Shown: positions 1 through 6,863 of the stretch, in pieces
Layout: every line of letters starts with the position of its first letter
Position numbering within the stretch: position 1 is the stretch's first letter
Assembly (NCBI GenBank): GCA_030043285.1
Contig: JASHXZ010000381.1
Location: 1-10,475 of the forward strand
Direction of reading: 5' to 3'
DNA: 10,475 nt
DNA from: Xanthobacteraceae bacterium
GTDB taxonomy: Bacteria > Pseudomonadota > Alphaproteobacteria > Rhizobiales > Xanthobacteraceae
Program-made: the position numbers and the translations under genes
Notes under the pieces: model-generated
What the model saw: only the letters and a program-made list of their open reading frames with translations
Databases searched by the model: none
What the model was told of the DNA's origin: nothing

Positions 1-192
1 GATTATGCGGGCATTGGGCCGACGGCGCGATTGGCCGGCCAGCGCGAGGAGGTCCTCCTCAAGGCACTGCGCGACTTCAAGTCGGGCGCGCGCATCGGAT
101 CCGGCGGCGTGGCGTCGATGGCGGACGTGATGTATGGGCTGAGCGACAGCGACATGCAGGAGCTGGCACACTATATGGCGGCGCACCCGTGA
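1..192 (+). CDS. Class I cytochrome c, C-terminal fragment (5' end outside window)
   Basis: An open frame runs from base 1 to a TGA at 190-192 and encodes the last 63 residues of a protein. The pattern 'RLAGQ', then 'F(K)SGAR', then a Met at fragment residue 40, then 'LSDSDMQELAHYMA' is typical of the C-terminal half of small class I cytochromes c (c4/c553-like). In these proteins a C-terminal Met is the sixth ligand of the haem iron, and Met40 here is the likely ligand. The CXXCH haem-attachment motif should lie upstream of the window, so I cannot confirm it. Such proteins are periplasmic or membrane-attached electron carriers. It could be a free cytochrome, a second haem domain of a diheme c4 protein, or the tail of a larger oxidase subunit. 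It converges on bluB, with only 41 bases between the two stop codons. Confidence 0.8.
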   Translation, partial: DYAGIGPTARLAGQREEVLLKALRDFKSGARIGSGGVASMADVMYGLSDSDMQELAHYMAAHP

Positions 193-233
193 CCAGCGGC
201 GTTCCCGGCGCGGAGCAGTAACCTCGGCGGCTT

Positions 234-905
234 TCAGCGGCGGCTGACAACCGGCAGGCGTCGCCGCTCCCATCCGCTTCGCTCCAGCTCGGGAACGTGC
301 TCGTCGGACTGCGGATAGCCGAGACAGAAATAGCCGATGAATTTCCAGTCGGCCGGCACGTCGAGCCTCGCCGCGACCACCCGCGGATCGAGGATCGAGA
401 CCCAGCCCATGCCGATGCCTTGGGCGCGGGCGGCGAGCCAGATCGTATGCATGGCAATCACCGCCGAGTACTCGATCATCTCCGGCATGGTGTGGCGGCC
501 GAGATGGTGACCCTGCAAGGTCGAGGGATCGGCAAACACCGCCAGATGGCAGGGCGCTTCCTCCAAACCGGCAAGCTTGAGCCGTGCATAAAGGCCGGCG
601 CGCTCCCGATCCTGCGCGGCGAGCGCGGCCGCATTGCAGGCGGCGAAATTATCCCGGATCGCCGCGCGTGCCGCCTCGTTTTCGACGATGACGAAACGCC
701 AGGGCTCGCTGAGCCCGACCGAGGGGGCAAGGCATGCAAGCGCGATGAGGGCCTCGAGCGTGCCCTCCGGTAACGGGTCGCGGCGGAAGCGGCGAACGTC
801 GCGCCGCCACATCAGCAAGTCGCGTAAGCCGGCCCGGAACGCGGCATCGAAGCTCGGTCCCGCCTGCGCGACCGAATCGCCGTCCGAACCTGAAAGTGCG
901 CTCAT
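234..905 (-). CDS. bluB: 5,6-dimethylbenzimidazole synthase BluB (nitroreductase fold)
   Basis: The 223-residue protein belongs to the flavin-dependent nitroreductase fold and matches the BluB branch. Known BluB enzymes use O2 to break down reduced FMN into 5,6-dimethylbenzimidazole, the lower axial ligand of cobalamin, in the cytoplasm. Supporting motifs are 'RRDVRRF' at 34-40, 'APSVGLSEPWRFV' at 60-72, 'GRHTMPEM' at 136-143, 'GIGMGWVSIL' at 163-172 and 'CLGYP' at 194-198. Asp36 and Ser170 probably correspond to the Asp32 and Ser167 reported as important in Sinorhizobium meliloti BluB; this alignment is from memory. Length is normal for the family. The ATG at 905 has only a poor Shine-Dalgarno (GCGGA directly adjacent), but the next Met (residue 32) is too close to the RRDVR motif to be the start. 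The upstream dioxygenase gene is co-oriented with a 102-base gap, so co-transcription is possible. No other cobalamin genes or cobalamin riboswitch are visible nearby. Confidence 0.93.
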   Translation of the reverse strand: MSALSGSDGDSVAQAGPSFDAAFRAGLRDLLMWRRDVRRFRRDPLPEGTLEALIALACLAPSVGLSEPWRFVIVENEAARAAIRDNFAACNAAALAAQDRERAGLYARLKLAGLEEAPCHLAVFADPSTLQGHHLGRHTMPEMIEYSAVIAMHTIWLAARAQGIGMGWVSILDPRVVAARLDVPADWKFIGYFCLGYPQSDEHVPELERSGWERRRLPVVSRR

Positions 906-1007
906 TCCGCGAAGCTTAGAACGAATCGCGTTGGATCGAAATTCCCCAATCCCGGCTCGCTTGATGCCTCATCGCGCGCAATCCGGTCCCGGAGCGGGGC
1001 TCGACCA

Positions 1008-1949
1008 TCAGGACTCGGCTTCCGTCGCATCGAGCTCAGGCAGAACGGATTCTATTTCCTTGCGGCGGCTTTCCAGGAACGGCGGCAGCTTCAGGTCGTG
1101 GCCGAGCGTCTCCGCCGGCTCATCCACCGTGAACCCCGGATCGTCGGTGGCGATCTCGAACAGAATGCCGCCCGGCTCGCGGAAATAGATCGACCTGAAA
1201 TACTTGCGGTCGAGCTGCGCGGTCGGCTTCATGCCATGCTCAGCAATGAGTTTCTGCGCCATCGCGGCCTGGGCGGCGTCATTCGCCGCGCGGAAGGCGA
1301 TGTGATGGACCGAACCGCGGCCTTGCTGGCCGGCGAGAAAGCCCTTCGCGGCGCGAATGTCGACCACGCCGCCGACCGCTTCGCTGGCTCGGTAACGCGT
1401 GAGCGCACCATCCTCTCCGGCGGCCGTGAAGCCGAGAACATCGGTCAGAATCGCCGCCGTGCGCGCGCCGTCGTCGAGCATCAGGGTGACGCCATGGAAG
1501 CCGCGGATGGCGTGCTCCATGGGAATGAGGCCCGCCGACCATGCCGGCTCGGATTCCGCCCCGCTAACGCCGACGAGTGCGAGGCTCATGCCGTCGGGAT
1601 CGGTGAAGGACAATGCCGGCTGGCCGAAACGCTTTTCAACCGCCTCGTGCGCGACGCCCTTCTCGATGAAGCGATGCGTCCAGTATCCGATGGAGCTTGT
1701 GGGCACCCGGAACGTCGTCTGCTGCGTTTGACCGACGCCGACGCGCCCTGCCGCCGCATGTTCCCAGGGAAAGAAGGTCAGAACGGTGCCGGGATAGCCG
1801 ACACGATCGCCGTAATAAAGATGATAGGTCCCGTTGTCGTCGAAGTTCACCGTCTTCTTGACGAAGCGCAGACCCAGGACATGCGAGTAGAAATCGAAAT
1901 TCCGCACCGCTTTGCCGGAAATCGCGGTCACGTGATGGATGCCGGACAT
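1008..1949 (-). CDS. VOC-family ring-cleaving dioxygenase (MhqO/PcpA-like)
   Basis: A 313-residue protein built of two glyoxalase/VOC modules, residues about 3-125 and 150-275. It resembles MhqO/MhqA and PcpA-type extradiol dioxygenases, Fe(II) enzymes that open (substituted) hydroquinone rings using O2 in the cytoplasm. Candidate metal ligands are a His of 'HHVT' (5-6), a His of 'VHHIAF' (215-216) and Glu265 in 'ILFEIA', the 2-His-1-Glu pattern of PcpA. 'FREPGGILFEIATDDPGF' at 256-273 is the typical C-terminal signature. I chose the ATG at 1949 because AAAGGA (1957-1962) sits 7 bases upstream; an in-frame TTG two codons earlier would have almost no spacing. The true substrate cannot be read from sequence; proteins of this family are also annotated simply as glyoxalase/quinone-detoxification proteins. 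It lies directly upstream of bluB on the same strand and is divergent from the acyl-CoA ligase gene. Confidence 0.88.
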   Translation of the reverse strand: MSGIHHVTAISGKAVRNFDFYSHVLGLRFVKKTVNFDDNGTYHLYYGDRVGYPGTVLTFFPWEHAAAGRVGVGQTQQTTFRVPTSSIGYWTHRFIEKGVAHEAVEKRFGQPALSFTDPDGMSLALVGVSGAESEPAWSAGLIPMEHAIRGFHGVTLMLDDGARTAAILTDVLGFTAAGEDGALTRYRASEAVGGVVDIRAAKGFLAGQQGRGSVHHIAFRAANDAAQAAMAQKLIAEHGMKPTAQLDRKYFRSIYFREPGGILFEIATDDPGFTVDEPAETLGHDLKLPPFLESRRKEIESVLPELDATEAES

Positions 1950-2073
1950 GATCAAGTCCTTTCGTATGCCCTCGCAGTCGATTGACGTTGATACGCTCAG
2001 CGAAAAGTCAAGTCAGCCCAAGATCGACCGCTGGCGTCCTGCCCAGCCTCGCTCCAAGATCAGCAAATGGTCG

Positions 2074-2086
2074 ACCGAGGCTCGGT
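2074..2086. promoter_or_regulatory. Small perfect palindrome in divergent spacer (possible operator)
   Basis: ACCGAG-G-CTCGGT is a perfect inverted repeat with a one-base centre, lying between the divergent dioxygenase and acyl-CoA ligase genes (spacer 1950-2240). Its size and place suit a dimeric regulator site, but 6-base arms can arise by chance in GC-rich DNA and I recognise no specific regulator. A TATGAT hexamer at 2109-2114 could be a -10 element for the ligase gene, but I see no good -35 at the right distance. The rest of the spacer shows nothing else I can support. Confidence 0.25.
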
Positions 2087-2240
2087 ATCGGAAATATGGC
2101 AACTCTTTTATGATTAAACCAGGGTCCGCAAGACCGGTGAGCGCGGCGATTGCGTTGGCGCGGCGCCCGAGTAATTTGAGGCTATCGTCGGCCGCGTACG
2201 CTTGGCTGCGATCAACAATGATCTTTCGGGAGGAACGAAC

Positions 2241-3872
2241 ATGCTCGGCTTGATGCAGGATTGGCAATTGCTCTGCCATCGCATCATCGATCATGCCGCG
2301 CTCAATCACGCGGAACGGCCGGTGATCTCGCGCTCGATCGAAGGGCCCATGCACACCACAAACTACGCCAAGGTCCGCGCCCGGGCGCTGCGCGTGGCGC
2401 AGCGGCTTGATCGAGACGGCATCAGACCAGGCGACCGTGTCGCCACGCTGGCCTGGAACACATGGCGGCACCTCGAGTCTTGGTACGGCATCATGGGGAT
2501 CGGCGCCGTGTACCACACCGTGAACCCACGGCTGTTTCCGGACCAGATCGCCTGGATCATCAATCACGCCGAGGACCGCGTGATGATGGTCGACATAACT
2601 TTCGTGCCGCTGGTCGAAAAGCTCGCCGATAAACTCAAATCGATCGAACGCTACGTGGTGCTGACCGATGCGGCCCATATGCCGCCGACCGCATTGAAAA
2701 ACGCGGTGCCGTATGAAGAGTGGATCGCCGAGGCCGACGGCGATTTTGCCTGGAAGTCGTTCGACGAGAACACCGCCGCCGGCATGTGCTACACGTCGGG
2801 CACCACCGGCAACCCGAAGGGCGTCGTCTACTCGCATCGCTCCAACGTGCTGCATACCGTGCTGTCGCTGCAGCCGGACGCCATCGGCATTTCGTCCCGC
2901 GACACGATCCTGCCGATCGTCCCGATGTTTCATGCCAACAGTTGGGGGCTCGCCTTTTCCGCGCCGATGGCCGGCGCGGCGATCGTGATGCCGGGAGCGA
3001 AGCTCGACGGCGCTTCGGTCTACGAGCTGCTCAACGACTACAAGGTCACCTGCACCGGCGCGGTTCCGACAGTCTGGCTGTTACTGCTGCAACAGCTGGA
3101 AAAGACCGGCGACAAGCTGCCGTATCTGAAACGCGTGGTCATCGGCGGCTCGGCCTGTCCGCGCGCCATGATCAAGACCTTCGAAGAGAACTATGGCGTG
3201 CAGGTGTTCCACGCCTGGGGCATGACCGAGATGAGCCCGCTCGGAACCGTCGGTTCGATCAAGCCGCAACTGGCGGAGCTCAAAGGCGACGCGCTGTTCG
3301 GCGTGAAGCAGAAGCAAGGCCACACGCCGTTCGGCATCGAGATGAAGATCACCGACGACAACGATAGCGCGCTGCCATGGGATGGCAAGACCTTCGGCCG
3401 CATCAAGGTGCGGGGGTTCGCAGTCGCCAGGGACTACTACAGGGGCGACGAGGCCATTCTCGACAGCGAAGGGTTCTTCGACACCGGCGACGTCGGCACC
3501 ATGGACCGCCATGGCTACATGCAGATTACCGATCGCTCCAAGGACGTGATCAAATCGGGCGGCGAATGGATTTCGTCGATCGACCTGGAAAACCTGGCGG
3601 TCGGCCACCCCAAAGTGGCGGAGGCCGCGGTGATTGGCGTACGCCATCACAAGTGGGACGAGCGGCCGCTTCTTGTCATCGTGCTCAAGAAAGGCGAGTC
3701 GGCCAGCAAAGCCGAATTGCTCGGCTTTCTTAACGGCAAGATCGCCAAGTGGTGGATGCCCGACGACGTGGCGTTCGTCGACGAAATTCCCCACACCGCG
3801 ACGGGAAAGATTCAGAAAACCGCGCTACGCGAGCGTTTCAAGGATTACGTGCTGCCAAATGTGGCCGAATAA
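2241..3872 (+). CDS. Acyl-CoA ligase, medium-chain fatty acid / 3-methylthiopropionate (DmdB) type
   Basis: This 543-residue adenylate-forming enzyme activates a carboxylic acid with ATP and joins it to CoA. All class motifs are present: phosphate loop '[11 protein letters not shown]' at 184-194, '[10 protein letters not shown]' at 227-236, 'WGMTE' at 326-330, 'FFDTGD' at 412-417, the hinge region '[15 protein letters not shown]' at 431-445, and catalytic Lys523 in 'TATGKIQK'. The N-terminal 'MLG' start, '[12 protein letters not shown]' and 'HTVNPRLFP' closely recall DmdB (3-methylthiopropionyl-CoA ligase) and related medium-chain ligases, and the length fits. The substrate is not certain: alphaproteobacteria carry many paralogues annotated either way. 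The ATG at 2241 is preceded by GGGAGGA (2228-2234), well placed; a longer in-frame extension to 2202 lacks such a site. It appears to be monocistronic. The next gene is convergent. Confidence 0.93.
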   Translation: MLGLMQDWQLLCHRIIDHAALNHAERPVISRSIEGPMHTTNYAKVRARALRVAQRLDRDGIRPGDRVATLAWNTWRHLESWYGIMGIGAVYHTVNPRLFPDQIAWIINHAEDRVMMVDITFVPLVEKLADKLKSIERYVVLTDAAHMPPTALKNAVPYEEWIAEADGDFAWKSFDENTAAGMCYTSGTTGNPKGVVYSHRSNVLHTVLSLQPDAIGISSRDTILPIVPMFHANSWGLAFSAPMAGAAIVMPGAKLDGASVYELLNDYKVTCTGAVPTVWLLLLQQLEKTGDKLPYLKRVVIGGSACPRAMIKTFEENYGVQVFHAWGMTEMSPLGTVGSIKPQLAELKGDALFGVKQKQGHTPFGIEMKITDDNDSALPWDGKTFGRIKVRGFAVARDYYRGDEAILDSEGFFDTGDVGTMDRHGYMQITDRSKDVIKSGGEWISSIDLENLAVGHPKVAEAAVIGVRHHKWDERPLLVIVLKKGESASKAELLGFLNGKIAKWWMPDDVAFVDEIPHTATGKIQKTALRERFKDYVLPNVAE

Positions 3873-3954
3873 GCAATCTCGTCCGCCCCGCGCCGCCGCG
3901 CGCACGGTGATCGCTGCGGCGAACTTGCCGCGAGGCCATAGAGGTACACAGCCG

Positions 3955-4614
3955 CTACTGACTCGCCGGCGCGCCTGAGGGCGCGGGTTTGGAGCCGAAA
4001 AGGTCGACAAGAAGGCCGCTCGGCCCCGATCCATCAGGCGGCGAAGGGGTGCTGATGGCTGTCCCGTAACCGGTGCCCACAACGGCCGGCTTCGACGGCG
4101 CCCCGAGGGGCGAAGCCGGAGGGGTGTTGGTGGCGGGCGCATAAGCAGGGGCGTTGGCGGCAGCCCCATAAACTGTATCTGAAACCAACGGCGGCCGCAG
4201 GTTCGTGGGATTGTTCGAAGCCGCCGGCGTCAGAGCTGCGGGATTGTTCAAAGGCGGTGCCACGGCTGGCATTTGCGCGGCGAGCACGTATCCATCAAGC
4301 GTCGAGGCGCTCGGCTGCGACGGTGCTGCTGCCAGCGCCCTGGGCGCGGGTTTGGGGCCCATAAGGTCGACAAGAAGGCCGCTCGGCCCCGATCCGTCGG
4401 GCGGCGAAGGGTCATTGATGGCTGTCCCGTAACCGACGCCCACTACGGCCGGCTGTGTCGCGGCCCCAAGCGGCGAAGAGGCCCCAAGCGGCGAAGACGA
4501 GGACGAACAGCCGCCCACCAATGGCAGCAAACCAAGGGAGGCGACGCACAGGTGGAAAAACCGGATGCGCTGCCCGCCGCCTCTCACGCCTGCCCGTGGC
4601 CCGTGCGTCCCCAT
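3955..4614 (-). CDS. Predicted Pro/Ala-rich outer-membrane lipoprotein with duplicated 45-residue motif
   Basis: I do not recognise this family. From the ATG at 4614 (AAGAGG just upstream) it encodes 219 residues. A basic stretch at 11-18 and a hydrophobic stretch at 19-34 lead to the lipobox 'LVGGC' (32-36), so Cys36 should be lipidated; Ser follows Cys, not the Asp that retains lipoproteins in the inner membrane, which favours the outer membrane. The mature part is rich in Pro, Ala, Ser, Gly and Asn and looks unstructured. Residues 47-91 and 168-212 are two copies of one motif (37 of 45 identical) sharing 'PAVVG.GYGTAI' and 'PSPPDGSGPSGLLVDL'. Before the first copy, 'SSPLGA' is repeated in tandem. 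An in-frame extension upstream to 4728 lacks a signal sequence and is unlikely. It converges on the acyl-CoA ligase gene with 82 bases between the stops. The lipobox, repeat symmetry and ribosome site support a real gene. Confidence 0.7.
   Translation of the reverse strand: MGTHGPRAGVRGGGQRIRFFHLCVASLGLLPLVGGCSSSSSPLGASSPLGAATQPAVVGVGYGTAINDPSPPDGSGPSGLLVDLMGPKPAPRALAAAPSQPSASTLDGYVLAAQMPAVAPPLNNPAALTPAASNNPTNLRPPLVSDTVYGAAANAPAYAPATNTPPASPLGAPSKPAVVGTGYGTAISTPSPPDGSGPSGLLVDLFGSKPAPSGAPASQ
3979..4113 (-). repeat. Intragenic repeat, copy B (residues 168-212 of the lipoprotein)
   Basis: This 135-base segment is the C-terminal copy of a repeat also found at 4342-4476, shifted by 363 bases (121 codons, so in frame). 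The core, including the stretch for 'GSGPSGLLVDL', is nearly identical in DNA. The protein copies match at 37 of 45 positions. Differences are concentrated in the linker positions (for example 'ND' against 'ST'). Confidence 0.9.
4342..4476 (-). repeat. Intragenic repeat, copy A (residues 47-91 of the lipoprotein)
   Basis: This is the N-terminal copy of the 135-base in-frame repeat described at 3979-4113. It starts a few residues after the lipidated Cys and ends in 'KPAP', as does the other copy. Confidence 0.9.
4462..4497 (-). repeat. Perfect 18-base tandem duplication
   Basis: GGCCCCAAGCGGCGAAGA on the plus strand occurs twice back to back (4462-4479 and 4480-4497). It is in frame with the lipoprotein and produces the doubled 'SSPLGA' stretch just after the lipidated Cys. 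Perfect identity suggests a recent slippage event. Confidence 0.9.
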
Positions 4615-5237
4615 GACCCCTCTTACCCGAGACCTTAGAACAAAGCCCCGGCTTTGGAAATTCGACCGCGGCCAGCTGCAGGCAGAAGCCCTCCTCGCCG
4701 CTTGGCGGGGAGGCTCAATATACCGCAACGCGGCATATCTTCAAAGCCCAACTCGGCCGTCCGGCGGTCGATCACCTCGTCCGGCCTCACGCCGACCTCG
4801 GCGATGCGGCGTAAACGGCCGATATCGAATCCGCGCTCGGCGCGGACGGGCTCATGGCGACTGTCAACGACCGCCATTAATCGGCAAAGAAGCTCATGCG
4901 CTTGTCAGCCGACCGCGGCAGCCCCCCGCTCATTGGCTGTCCTCAGATCGCTTGTGGTTTGTACGGCTTTCCGGAAGATACAACCGTTTGGCGATCAGCA
5001 CCTTGCGTCCCGAAGCCGGAGGGCGTTCTCGGGACCCTGCCCACCTTTGTAGATCGTTTTCGCCTTGGCAATCGTAAGGTGCGCGGTATTGTGATGCGAC
5101 GGAAGACTGGTCATCGCGCGGCCAGGCGAGGTGGTGCGACGCAGTCGACCACAATCGCGTGTCAGAGGAGACCGGACGAGTAAGTCAGACGGTCACACTT
5201 CGATAAGCGCGGCCAAACAAAAACCAGGGAGTAGAGC
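4615..5237. other. 623-base spacer between divergent lipoprotein and MetE-like genes; no convincing gene
   Basis: The spacer holds a short minus-strand frame (4635-4877, 80 codons) whose first part, 'MAVVDSRHEPVRAERGFDIG' onward, looks protein-like, but it has no good ribosome binding site and I recognise no relative. Plus-strand frames here are broken by stops. The stretch could be an eroded gene. A 14-base AAAGCC-CC-GGCTTT inverted repeat lies near 4642-4655, without a T-tract. A promoter candidate at 5065-5092 is listed separately. I see no RNA gene or mobile-element end. Confidence 0.4.
5065..5092 (+). promoter_or_regulatory. Candidate sigma-70-type promoter for the MetE-like gene
   Basis: TTGGCA (5065-5070) and TATTGT (5087-5092) are separated by 16 bases and match the housekeeping consensus at 5 of 6 and 4 of 6 positions. 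Transcription from here would leave an untranslated leader of about 140 bases before the ATG at 5238. The assignment is by eye only. Confidence 0.3.
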
Positions 5238-6410
5238 ATGCTCAAGAGCGTTGATCGCATCCTGATCACACATACCGGCAGCCTGCCGCGCGGCGCCGAG
5301 TTGAACGACCTTCTGATCGCCGACGAAGCCGGCGAGAAGGTCGATCGTGCCAAGCTTACCGCCATGGTCGACCAGCGTGTCGCCTACGTGATGCAGAAGC
5401 AGCGCGAGGCCGGCGTCGACGTCGGCAATGACGGCGAGCAAGGTCGGGTCGGCTTTCAGACCTACGTGCCCAAGCGCATGTCCGGCTTCGGCGGCGAATC
5501 GAAGCGCCCGTACGGCCAAGAATGGGTGCAGCTGCCGCTCTATACGCAGAAGTTCATGGCGCGGTTGCCCAAGACCGGCAAGGTGTTCGGCTGCCCCGAG
5601 TGCGTCGGCGAACTCAAATACCAGGACAACGACGCCATCAAGGTCGAGCTCGCGCGCTCCAAGCGCCATGCCGCCGAGGTCAAGCCGCGGTTCCCGGAAA
5701 TGTTCTTCGCCGAACCGTCGCCAGGCATCATCGCGACGACGATGCTCAACGCCCATTATTCGAGCTACGAGGCCTATCTCGACGCCATCGCCCGCGAGAT
5801 GAGCTACGAATACAAGGCCGTCGTCGACGCCGGCTTCGTCCTGCAGATCGACTCGCCCGATCTCGCCATGGAACGCGTGCTGCTATTTCAGGACAAGACC
5901 GACGGCGAATACGTCAAGATCGTCGAGAGCCACATCGCCGCCCTCAACAAAGCCCTGACCGGCATCCCGCGCGACCGCGTGCGGCTGCATGTGTGCTGGG
6001 GCAACTGGGAAGGCCCGCACATCTTCGACATCGGCCTTGAGCCGCTCCTTGAGGCGTTTTATCAGGCCAATGTCGGCGCGATCGGCATTGAGTTCGCCAA
6101 CGCGCGGCGCCAGCACGAATATGCGGCCCTTAAGAAGCACAAATTCCCCGACAACTTGATCCTGGTGCCGGGCGTCATCGATTCCAAGGTCAATGTGGTC
6201 GAGCATCCCGAAGTGGTCGCCCAACGCATCGAGCAGGCGGTGACGGCCGTCGGCGACCGCGAGCGCGTCATCGCCGGCGTGGACTGCGGCTTCGGCACCT
6301 TCGCCGGGTGGGAATGGGTTGCCGAGGACGTTGTGTGGCTCAAGCTCAAGACCCTGCGCGAGGGCGCCGACATCGCCTCGCAGCGGCTGTGGGGCAAGAA
6401 GGCAGCGTAG
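5238..6410 (+). CDS. MetE-like (cobalamin-independent methionine synthase II family) zinc methyltransferase, single-domain
   Basis: The 390-residue protein corresponds to the C-terminal catalytic barrel of MetE, without the MetE N-terminal domain. Zinc ligands of the family are visible: His251 and Cys253 in 'LHVCWGN', Glu285 in 'IGIEFAN' and Cys350 in 'VDCGFGTF'. 'THTGSLPR' at 11-18 and 'LQIDSPDLA' at 202-210 are also typical. Such enzymes bind a thiol to zinc and alkylate it. In MetE the thiol is homocysteine and the methyl donor is methyltetrahydrofolate, but related stand-alone proteins include epoxyalkane:coenzyme M transferase and many of unknown substrate, so calling it methionine synthase would be unsafe. 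The ATG at 5238 follows AGGGAG (5226-5231) at 6 bases. No methionine, folate or coenzyme M genes are beside it. It stands alone, followed by a spacer with a large hairpin. Family assignment is firm; reaction is open. Confidence 0.9.
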   Translation: MLKSVDRILITHTGSLPRGAELNDLLIADEAGEKVDRAKLTAMVDQRVAYVMQKQREAGVDVGNDGEQGRVGFQTYVPKRMSGFGGESKRPYGQEWVQLPLYTQKFMARLPKTGKVFGCPECVGELKYQDNDAIKVELARSKRHAAEVKPRFPEMFFAEPSPGIIATTMLNAHYSSYEAYLDAIAREMSYEYKAVVDAGFVLQIDSPDLAMERVLLFQDKTDGEYVKIVESHIAALNKALTGIPRDRVRLHVCWGNWEGPHIFDIGLEPLLEAFYQANVGAIGIEFANARRQHEYAALKKHKFPDNLILVPGVIDSKVNVVEHPEVVAQRIEQAVTAVGDRERVIAGVDCGFGTFAGWEWVAEDVVWLKLKTLREGADIASQRLWGKKAA

Positions 6411-6426
6411 ACCTGTTCGTTTTATT

Positions 6427-6437
6427 CGACAGTGTCG
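6427..6437. repeat. Short palindrome abutting the large hairpin
   Basis: CGACA-G-TGTCG is a perfect 5-base inverted repeat with a one-base centre. It begins 17 bases after the MetE-like stop codon and ends exactly where the large hairpin (6438-6493) begins. Its function is unknown; it may simply extend the structured region. Confidence 0.4.
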
Positions 6438-6493
6438 GGGTCTTCGCTGGTTAGCCGAAGGATACTGGCATTCGGCTAACTTGGCGAAGACCC
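6438..6493. repeat. Large inverted repeat: 20 paired bases, 11-base loop
   Basis: GGGTCTTCGC-TG-GTTAGCCGAA (6438-6459) is mirrored by TTCGGCTAAC-TTG-GCGAAGACCC (6471-6493) around an 11-base loop. Two perfect 10-base stems are separated by a small 2/3-base internal loop. It begins 27 bases after the MetE-like stop. Without a T-tract on either side it is not a classical intrinsic terminator, but it could stabilise the mRNA 3' end, act in termination or bind a protein. It does not resemble insertion-sequence ends, because there is no room for cargo between the arms. Confidence 0.85.
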
Positions 6494-6801
6494 GTTGCGT
6501 ATTCTCGACAATCGGCGATGCCCGATACGCGGCGCCATCGGTCCAATTTCAGACCGCCGCGGCGGGCCTCTCTTTTTAGAACCTGTGTCGCTGCCGGAGC
6601 AAAATTGCATCAGTAAGCCGAAGCGAGAACGCATCATAGGTCTTGCATCTGGGAAGCTCATTTTGACGGCGAGTGGCTGAGTATTACCGAAGTTTCGCAA
6701 ATCTTTTTTTGTCGATCGTGCTTGCTGATTGTTCGCTCCGCAGGTGGCTCCGCGACCAATAAGGGCGCTGCTATGCGGGGTCCCTGGGCTTAGGGGCATC
6801 T

Positions 6802-6830
6802 TTCGGAAGACAAGCCTACGTTGCTATGCT
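6802..6830 (+). promoter_or_regulatory. Candidate extended -10 promoter for the PEBP gene
   Basis: TATGCT (6825-6830) is preceded by TGC, giving an extended -10 pattern, and a poor -35-like TTCGGA lies 17 bases upstream (6802-6807). It would place the start of transcription about 25 bases before the ribosome binding site of the PEBP gene. The match is modest. Confidence 0.25.
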
Positions 6831-6863
6831 AGCTTCCTCATCATAAGCCAACGGGAGGAAATG

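Larger units (their letters stand above)
6411..6863. other. 453-base spacer between MetE-like and PEBP genes; structured, no convincing gene
   Basis: Apart from the inverted repeats at 6427-6493, it contains CGGTC-(8)-GACCG at 6539-6556, overlapping a CCGCCGCGGCGG palindrome (6554-6565) that is followed 7 bases later by TTTTT (6573-6577); together these could give weak termination. Short frames on both strands (6495-6680 plus, TTG start; 6476-6799 minus) lack good ribosome sites and recognisable motifs, so I do not call them genes. A T7 run at 6694-6700 has no stem before it. Confidence 0.45.

Noticed and set aside
1098..1985. 295-codon plus-strand open frame opposite the ring-cleaving dioxygenase
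   Set aside because: Antisense shadow of a recognised enzyme, without motifs or a suitable ribosome site.
2013..2933. 306-codon minus-strand open frame opposite the acyl-CoA ligase
   Set aside because: It is antisense to a gene with complete catalytic motifs, shows no domain of its own and is rich in Arg/His/Val as expected for a GC-rich shadow frame.
3081..3794. 237-codon minus-strand open frame within the acyl-CoA ligase
   Set aside because: Shadow of the ligase coding frame; no recognisable fold or start signal.
3916..3931. GCGGC-(6)-GCCGC hairpin between the convergent ligase and lipoprotein genes as a bidirectional terminator
   Set aside because: The stem is only 5 bases and has no T-run on either strand; such stems are common by chance in this GC-rich DNA.
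4642..4655. AAAGCC-CC-GGCTTT inverted repeat as a terminator
   Set aside because: Only 14 bases with a 2-4 base loop, no T-tract, and it lies upstream of both flanking genes, not after either.
5093..5237. Riboswitch (SAM or cobalamin) in the leader of the MetE-like gene
   Set aside because: I found no recognisable conserved core of either class and no expression-platform hairpin followed by T residues.
5193..5756. 187-codon minus-strand frame opposite the MetE-like gene
   Set aside because: Antisense to a gene with an intact zinc site; composition is that of a shadow frame.
6438..6493. Inverted repeat as ends of a miniature mobile element
   Set aside because: Only 11 bases separate the arms and I see no flanking target duplication, so a hairpin RNA or binding site is more likely.
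6476..6799. 107-codon minus-strand frame and 61-codon plus-strand frame in the 6411-6863 spacer
   Set aside because: No good ribosome site, no signal peptide or motif, and one arm of the large hairpin lies at the end of the minus frame. Not enough to call a gene.
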